From: Bacillota bacterium
GTDB taxonomy: Bacteria; Bacillota; Clostridia; Christensenellales; CAG-138
Assembly: GCA_023393045.1 (NCBI GenBank)
Contig: JAEWMV010000171.1
Coordinates: 1-6,468 of the forward strand
Length of the DNA: 6,468 nucleotides
Direction: 5' to 3'
The position numbers were made by a program, and so were the translations under genes. The notes beneath the pieces are model-generated. The model was not told where the DNA came from. It did no database searches and saw only the letters and a program-made list of their open reading frames with translations. Below, in pieces: positions 5,700 to 6,468 of the stretch (position 1 is its first letter; each line of letters starts with the position of its first letter).

Positions 5700-5963
5700 C
5701 ATTGAGCAAGAAGAGTAGGCAGCGCAGCGCCTTACAGAGAGCCGCGGGGGTGGAAAGCGGCAGAAGCGGGCTTTGACGAATGGACTTGCGAGGGCGGCCG
5801 AACGGCGTCAAGCCAAGTAGCAGCCGACGGAGATTCCCGCCGTTAAAAGGGAAGGGCCTGTGATAGCAGGTTCTAAAGAGGCGCGAAAAGCGCAAGTCGG
5901 GTGGCACCGCGGAAGTTTATTTCAGGCTTTCGTCCCAACATAAGGGACGGGGCTTTTTATTTT
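5700..5963 (+). promoter_or_regulatory. T-box riboswitch leader, specifier UGG (tRNA-Trp)
   Basis: This leader RNA senses uncharged tRNA-Trp and lets transcription continue when the tRNA is not aminoacylated. Stem I is closed by GCAAG (5706-5710) with CTTGC (5785-5789). An AGTA motif (5714-5717) faces the specifier TGG (5781-5783), which is followed by a purine as usual. The distal hairpin is GCCGC/GCGGC (5741-5745/5757-5761). A Stem IIA/B pseudoknot is visible: ACGG/CCGT (5827-5830/5840-5843) with TTCCC/GGGAA (5834-5838/5849-5853). Stem III is GCGC-GAAAA-GCGC (5881-5893). The T-box GGGTGGCACCGCGG is at 5899-5912. Its variable bulge base is C, matching the G discriminator base of tRNA-Trp. 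The antiterminator pairs GGG (5899-5901) with CCC (5934-5936) and GCGGAAG (5909-5915) with CTTTCGT (5927-5933). Confidence 0.95.
5927..5958 (+). terminator. T-box regulated terminator (T1)
   Basis: CGTCCC (5931-5936) pairs with GGGACG (5944-5949), extended by three T-G wobbles (5928-5930/5950-5952), with a 7-nt loop and a T run at 5954-5958. Its 5' arm is the same segment the antiterminator needs, so the two structures exclude each other. Confidence 0.88.
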
Positions 5964-5975
5964 GCCGTTTGTTTT

Positions 5976-6012
5976 AAAAGCTTTCTTCCCAATATAGGGA
6001 CGAAAGCTTTTT
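5976..6012 (+). terminator. Second terminator (T2), near-duplicate of the T-box terminator
   Basis: AAAAGCTTTC (5976-5985) pairs with GAAAGCTTTT (6002-6011) and, after one mismatch, TCCC (5987-5990) with GGGA (5997-6000), around a 6-nt loop and a T run at 6008-6012. It lies between the T-box terminator and the trpB2 ribosome site. It is a stronger hairpin than T1, and no dedicated second T-box precedes it. Confidence 0.85.
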
Positions 6013-6039
6013 ATTTTAAAAAATGAGGAGGACACCACG

Positions 6040-6468
6040 ATGACGCGCATTCCGCACAGGATTAACCTCTCCGAAGACCATCTCCCCAGGAAGTGGTTCA
6101 ACCTGCGCTCCGCCATGAAGGAGCTGCCCGACCCCATGATCAACCCGGGCACCGGCAAGCCCGCGCTGGAGAGCGACCTGTACCCCGTGTTCTGCGAGGA
6201 ACTGGCCCATCAGGAACTGGACGACAAAACGCCTTATGTGGACATCCCCGAGGAGGTGCTGGAGGTCTATCGCATCTACCGCCCCTCGCCGCTGGTGCGC
6301 GCGTACAACCTTGAAAAGGAATTGAAGACCCCGGCGAAAATCTACTTCAAGTTCGAGGGCAACAACACCTCGGGCAGCCACAAATTAAATTCCGCCATAC
6401 CGCAGGCGTATTACGCCAAGAGGCAGGGGCTTTCCGGCCTCACCACCGAAACCGGCGCGGGTCAGTGG
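6040..6468 (+). CDS. trpB2: TrpB2-type tryptophan synthase beta chain, N-terminal part (cut by window edge)
   Basis: This is a PLP-dependent enzyme expected to condense indole with serine to make tryptophan. 143 residues are visible. FKFEGNNTSGSHKLN (103-117) holds K115, the Schiff-base lysine, and TTETGAGQW (135-143) matches the TrpB AETGAGQ segment, with E137 at the place of the catalytic glutamate. The longer N-terminus before the lysine (K115 against about K87 in enteric TrpB) and the RIYRPSPL block point to the TrpB2 (TrpB-like) subfamily rather than classical TrpB. The start ATG 6040 has GAGGAGG (6025-6031) at 8 nt spacing. The Trp T-box directly upstream supports a tryptophan role. Whether trpA or other trp genes follow cannot be seen; TrpB2 is often found without TrpA and may then salvage free indole. 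Confidence 0.93.
   Translation, partial: MTRIPHRINLSEDHLPRKWFNLRSAMKELPDPMINPGTGKPALESDLYPVFCEELAHQELDDKTPYVDIPEEVLEVYRIYRPSPLVRAYNLEKELKTPAKIYFKFEGNNTSGSHKLNSAIPQAYYAKRQGLSGLTTETGAGQW

Larger units (their letters stand above)
5926..6017 (+). repeat. Tandem repeat of a 38-nt terminator module
   Basis: Positions 5926-5963 and 5980-6017 are two copies about four-fifths identical, 54 nt apart. Both run GCTTTC(G/T)TCCC, a short A-rich loop, GGGACG, then CTTTTTATTTT. They differ mainly at one base of the 5' arm (5932 G versus 5986 T) and in GGG versus AAAG on the 3' arm. Confidence 0.85.

Noticed and set aside
5671..5907. Minus-strand open frame of 78 codons in the T-box region
   Set aside because: It is fully explained by the structured T-box RNA on the plus strand; no ribosome site or recognisable protein.
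5899..6017. A tandem (double) T-box riboswitch
   Set aside because: Only one Stem I and one GGGTGGCACC element are present; only the terminator module is duplicated.

Overview
The window looks like a chromosomal segment of a GC-rich Firmicute, most likely a Clostridia-type (gut-associated) bacterium. The reasons are a Trp-type T-box leader, strong AGGAGG-type ribosome sites, near-consensus sigma-A promoters, and a MurK/NagZ/MurQ peptidoglycan-sugar salvage set of the kind known from Clostridium. The taxonomic placement is inference. No phage, IS, CRISPR, tRNA or rRNA sequence was seen.

Layout, left to right. Positions 1-479 (minus) hold the 5' part of nagA (GlcNAc-6-phosphate deacetylase), cut by the window edge. 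Positions 480-627 are a divergent intergenic region with one promoter for nagA, one for the next gene, and a short inverted repeat. Positions 628-2043 (plus) encode a 12-helix MATE-family exporter, followed by an intrinsic terminator at 2057-2088. Positions 2118-5588 (minus) form a tightly coupled four-gene operon whose transcription order is DUF5131/Gp37-Gp68-family protein, murQ, nagZ, murK, with gene overlaps of 4, 4 and 16 bp. Positions 5589-5697 hold two divergent promoters whose -10 boxes overlap in a 10-bp palindrome. Positions 5700-5963 are a T-box riboswitch leader with specifier UGG (Trp), followed by a near-duplicate second terminator at 5976-6017. Positions 6040-6468 (plus) are the start of a TrpB2-type tryptophan synthase beta chain gene, cut by the right edge.

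How the genes work together. NagZ, MurK, MurQ and NagA make a continuous cytoplasmic route. GlcNAc-MurNAc is split, both sugars are phosphorylated, MurNAc-6-P is cleaved to GlcNAc-6-P plus lactate, and GlcNAc-6-P is deacetylated to GlcN-6-P. No uptake transporter is present in the window. The MATE gene interrupts the salvage block on the opposite strand and probably has a separate job. The trpB2 gene is a separate unit controlled by uncharged tRNA-Trp.

Points most worth a second look: an uncharacterised three-cysteine DUF5131 protein heading the MurNAc operon; the overlapping divergent promoters between the murQ operon and the T-box unit; the duplicated terminator behind the T-box, which may act as a relay switch; and a predicted leaderless nagA.
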